Of a stretch of DNA of 44,079 nucleotides, positions 42,166-44,079 are shown piece by piece. Where the stretch lies: positions 1 to 44,079 of the forward strand of contig CAZKJO010000016.1 in the NCBI GenBank assembly GCA_964553105.1, given 5' to 3'. Source of the DNA: Profundicola sp964553105. GTDB taxonomy: Bacteria; Bacteroidota; Bacteroidia; Flavobacteriales; Weeksellaceae. The position numbers were made by a program, and so were the translations under genes. Position 1 is the first letter of the stretch, and every line of letters starts with the position of its first letter. The notes beneath the pieces are model-generated. The model was not told where the DNA came from. It searched no databases and worked only from the letters and a program-made list of their open reading frames with translations.

Positions 42166-42522
42166 ATGTCACAAAAGTTTAGAAATAGTAAAAGACAAGT
42201 CAAAAAACTCATCAAATTCACCGATGAATATGATGTAAAAGAGAAAATCATATTACGTGATCACTTGGCTTTGCAGCGAACAAAACTTGCGAATGAGCGA
42301 ACTCTTTTGACTTATGTAAGGTCGGCTTTGTATCTAATTATTGCTGGAATTGCTTTTCTGGGAATGGAAGATTTTAGAGGAATGCCTTATATCGGCATTA
42401 CTTGCCTTGGCGTGAGCATCATCATATTAATGATTGGTTTTGTGCGTTTTTCACAATTAAAGAAGCAATTAAATAAAATTTATAAACTACCCGACCCAGA
42501 AGAAAATGAGGATGATGAGTAA
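42166..42522 (+). CDS. DUF202 membrane protein
   Basis: A 118-residue protein with a polar basic N-terminus (about 1-45), the family block LALQRTKLANERTLLTYVRSALYLIIAGIAFLG and a second helix (about 75-95). DUF202 domains occur in small inner-membrane proteins such as YidH and in eukaryotic VTC complex subunits. The bacterial role is unknown. The end is acidic (PDPEENEDDE). A TAAATTTG box at 42136-42143 could be a -7 element. The stop codon lies 2 bases from that of the convergent manA. Confidence 0.88.
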   Translation: MSQKFRNSKRQVKKLIKFTDEYDVKEKIILRDHLALQRTKLANERTLLTYVRSALYLIIAGIAFLGMEDFRGMPYIGITCLGVSIIILMIGFVRFSQLKKQLNKIYKLPDPEENEDDE

Positions 42523-42524
42523 AA

Positions 42525-43493
42525 TTAGGTAGATACACAAAGCAACTCAGCAGATTCAGATTGAATACTAAAATCTTTCATTTTAGCAGGAATCAACAAG
42601 GTTTCTCCTTTTTGTAATTCCGTGATTTCTCCATCTACATCAAACTTAGATGTCCCTGAAATTCCAATATAAATCTGAAAGTTTTGGTGCGTTTCAACCT
42701 CTATGGTATCGGTAAGCGAAATAAATTTCATGCAGAAATATTCTTCATCTACTACATCCACAGCCTGATTATCAACTGGCTCATATTCCTTTTTCAAATC
42801 AGGAATAAAATTAGGGTTCATAACTTTCAATCCTTTTTCGATATGCAAATCTCTTGGCTCTCCTTTCTCTTTACGATTAAAGTCAAATAATCGATAAGTG
42901 ATGTCAGAGGTTTGCTGTATTTCGGCCAACACAACACCTTTACCAATCGAGTGTACCGTAGTAGCCGGAACATAAAATACATTTCCTTTTTTAGGATTAA
43001 ATTTTTGAAGATAATCCTCTACATTACCTTCTAGTAAAACTTTTTCTATCTCTTCTTTCGTTAAATCTTTTTTCCAACCTAAATACAGATTAGCATCCTC
43101 TTCGGCATGCATAATATACCACATTTCGGTTTTTCCACGCCCATTCTCTAATTCTTTGGCCCACTTATCGTTGGGGTGCACCTGAATAGATAATTGAACT
43201 TTGGCATCTAAAAATTTAATTAAAATGGGAAAATCAGCTCCATAAGTTGCGTAAACCTCATCTCCTAAAATCCTATCTTTCTCCTCCAATATCAGCTCGT
43301 GAAGTGTTTTACCCTTAGCTTCTCCATTAGAAATAACCGAGTGATTATTATCCACATTAGATATCTCCCAGCTTTCGCCAATAGGTTCATCTCTCTCCTC
43401 CTTGTTTAGAAAACGATGCAATAAATCGCCACCCCAAATTTTGGGTTGCTGAATTGGCGTAAATTTTAAAGGATATAATTTTTTAAGAGACAA
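42525..43493 (-). CDS. manA: Mannose-6-phosphate isomerase, class I (type I PMI)
   Basis: A 322-residue zinc enzyme that interconverts fructose-6-phosphate and mannose-6-phosphate, feeding GDP-mannose and polysaccharide synthesis. Seen are PKIWGGDLLHRFL near the start, GESWEISN, the zinc-binding VQLSIQVHPNDKWAKE and KTEMWYIM, then VPATTVHSIGKGVVLAEIQQTSDITYRLFDF with the last zinc ligand and catalytic arginine. It is of the short form found in Firmicutes and Bacteroidota. The start is TTG at 43493; no ATG lies before the conserved start. A full consensus promoter sits 40 bases upstream. Confidence 0.94.
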   Translation of the reverse strand: MSLKKLYPLKFTPIQQPKIWGGDLLHRFLNKEERDEPIGESWEISNVDNNHSVISNGEAKGKTLHELILEEKDRILGDEVYATYGADFPILIKFLDAKVQLSIQVHPNDKWAKELENGRGKTEMWYIMHAEEDANLYLGWKKDLTKEEIEKVLLEGNVEDYLQKFNPKKGNVFYVPATTVHSIGKGVVLAEIQQTSDITYRLFDFNRKEKGEPRDLHIEKGLKVMNPNFIPDLKKEYEPVDNQAVDVVDEEYFCMKFISLTDTIEVETHQNFQIYIGISGTSKFDVDGEITELQKGETLLIPAKMKDFSIQSESAELLCVST

Positions 43494-43532
43494 AAATTGG
43501 ATCTTTATTCGATTGAACTTAATTTAACCTTG

Positions 43533-43561
43533 CAAAAATAAAGGATTAAGGCATATATCAA
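43533..43561 (-). promoter_or_regulatory. Promoter of manA
   Basis: TTG (43559-43561) and TATTTTTG (43533-43540) on the minus strand are separated by 18 bases, a full match to the Bacteroidota TTG-N17-23-TAnnTTTG consensus. The predicted leader to the TTG start codon at 43493 is about 35 bases. Confidence 0.6.
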
Positions 43562-43696
43562 GTGATATTAACTAAAAAAGTTTGTTATAAGAGAAATAGC
43601 AATGATAAACCATTCAAGAAAAATTTGCTAAAGCAAGATCTTATAAAAATAAACCATTTACTTACTTCTCCTAATAAAACTGGGTTTATAGTCTAA

Positions 43697-43948
43697 TTAG
43701 GTATTAATATCTGTAGGTGATTTAGTATCAAGCTCTTCGTTTTCAAAAACTGGCTTCTTTCTTTTACCAGCAAAATCTGCTATAAAATAACCAAAAATGC
43801 CGCCGTAAGCCGTAGACGCCCATGGATTTGAGGTGATGGCACATGATCCTGTTAAGCATCCTACCTGCACATAATACACATAACCGGCAATGAGTCCCAC
43901 CAAAATACCTAAGAAGTAAAGCTTATATTTAATAAGGAATTGTAGCAT
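43697..43948 (-). CDS. DUF6132 small membrane protein
   Basis: An 83-residue protein with two hydrophobic helices (about 8-27 and 44-60) around the conserved loop VGCLTGSCAITSNPW (C31, C36). The pattern matches the DUF6132 family of Bacteroidota, whose members are about 70-90 residues. Function is unknown. The two loop cysteines could bind metal, form a disulfide or handle sulfur; none of this is shown. An in-frame start at 44041 would add 31 non-conserved residues, so the ATG at 43948 is preferred. The flanking DNA to the window end (43949-44079) shows nothing recognisable. Confidence 0.8.
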   Translation of the reverse strand: MLQFLIKYKLYFLGILVGLIAGYVYYVQVGCLTGSCAITSNPWASTAYGGIFGYFIADFAGKRKKPVFENEELDTKSPTDINT

Positions 43949-44079
43949 ATCAATTATTTTGAACAAAGTTATCATAAATGCTAAACCTGTAAGGTGACTT
44001 ATACGACATACAAATGCATGTTTGTAAAATGTTTTAAGCACAAAAACATCAAATATTTAAAACTAATATTGTTTATGTT

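Overview
This window looks like a chromosomal stretch from a low-GC member of the Bacteroidota, most likely order Flavobacteriales. The main marker is a full-length SprA, the outer-membrane translocon of the type IX secretion system, inside a maeB-ruvA-sprA-gcvH-vanZ-like gene run. Supporting signs are TonB-like proteins with a PGCE motif, DUF4230 and DUF6132 proteins, promoters of the TTG-N17-23-TAnnTTTG type, almost no Shine-Dalgarno sequences and many TTG starts. Genus cannot be assigned from what is visible. A run of exactly 100 N (8825-8924) is an assembly gap, so linkage between the left arm (1-8824) and the rest is by scaffolding only.

Left arm (1-8824): two tRNA genes (Asn-GTT, Pro-GGG); a peptide-type ABC permease with a small membrane protein; the periplasmic tail-specific protease Prc; SurE on the opposite strand; then a pheS / serine-hydrolase lipoprotein / Nudix run and a YceI-type lipoprotein with a clear promoter and terminator.

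8925-14133 (plus strand): mrp, a NifU-C-domain protein and korA form a tight Fe-S / ferredoxin-linked operon in which the expected korB does not follow. A DUF3108 protein and an orphan ABC ATPase come next.

14144-16740 (minus strand): three tandem TonB-like paralogues share the same C-terminal domain and an invariant Cys pair, but range from a long proline-rich periplasmic linker to none.

16968-27673 (minus strand): the compact maeB-ruvA-sprA-gcvH-vanZ-like operon has overlapping or nearly abutting genes, with sprA taking 7 kb. 27729-36881 holds housekeeping and repair genes (tag, a DUF4230/thioredoxin-like pair, a nitronate monooxygenase-type flavoprotein, an RluA-type pseudouridine synthase, a GNAT enzyme, an unrecognised outer-membrane protein) and a three-gene biotin-dependent acyl-CoA carboxylase operon.

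Right arm (37200-44079): a large membrane protein of the misnamed 'site-specific recombinase' family, a split YeeE/YedE sulfur-transport pair, a patatin-like lipase, a DUF3365 c-type haem lipoprotein, a DUF202 membrane protein, manA and a DUF6132 protein.

I see no phage, insertion sequence, CRISPR array, defence island or secondary-metabolite cluster. The window is mostly ordinary core genome. The observations most worth following are the graded TonB triplet, the korA without korB, the Mrp without its usual CxxC, and several conserved but uncharacterised membrane or envelope proteins. I found no clear previously undescribed system.
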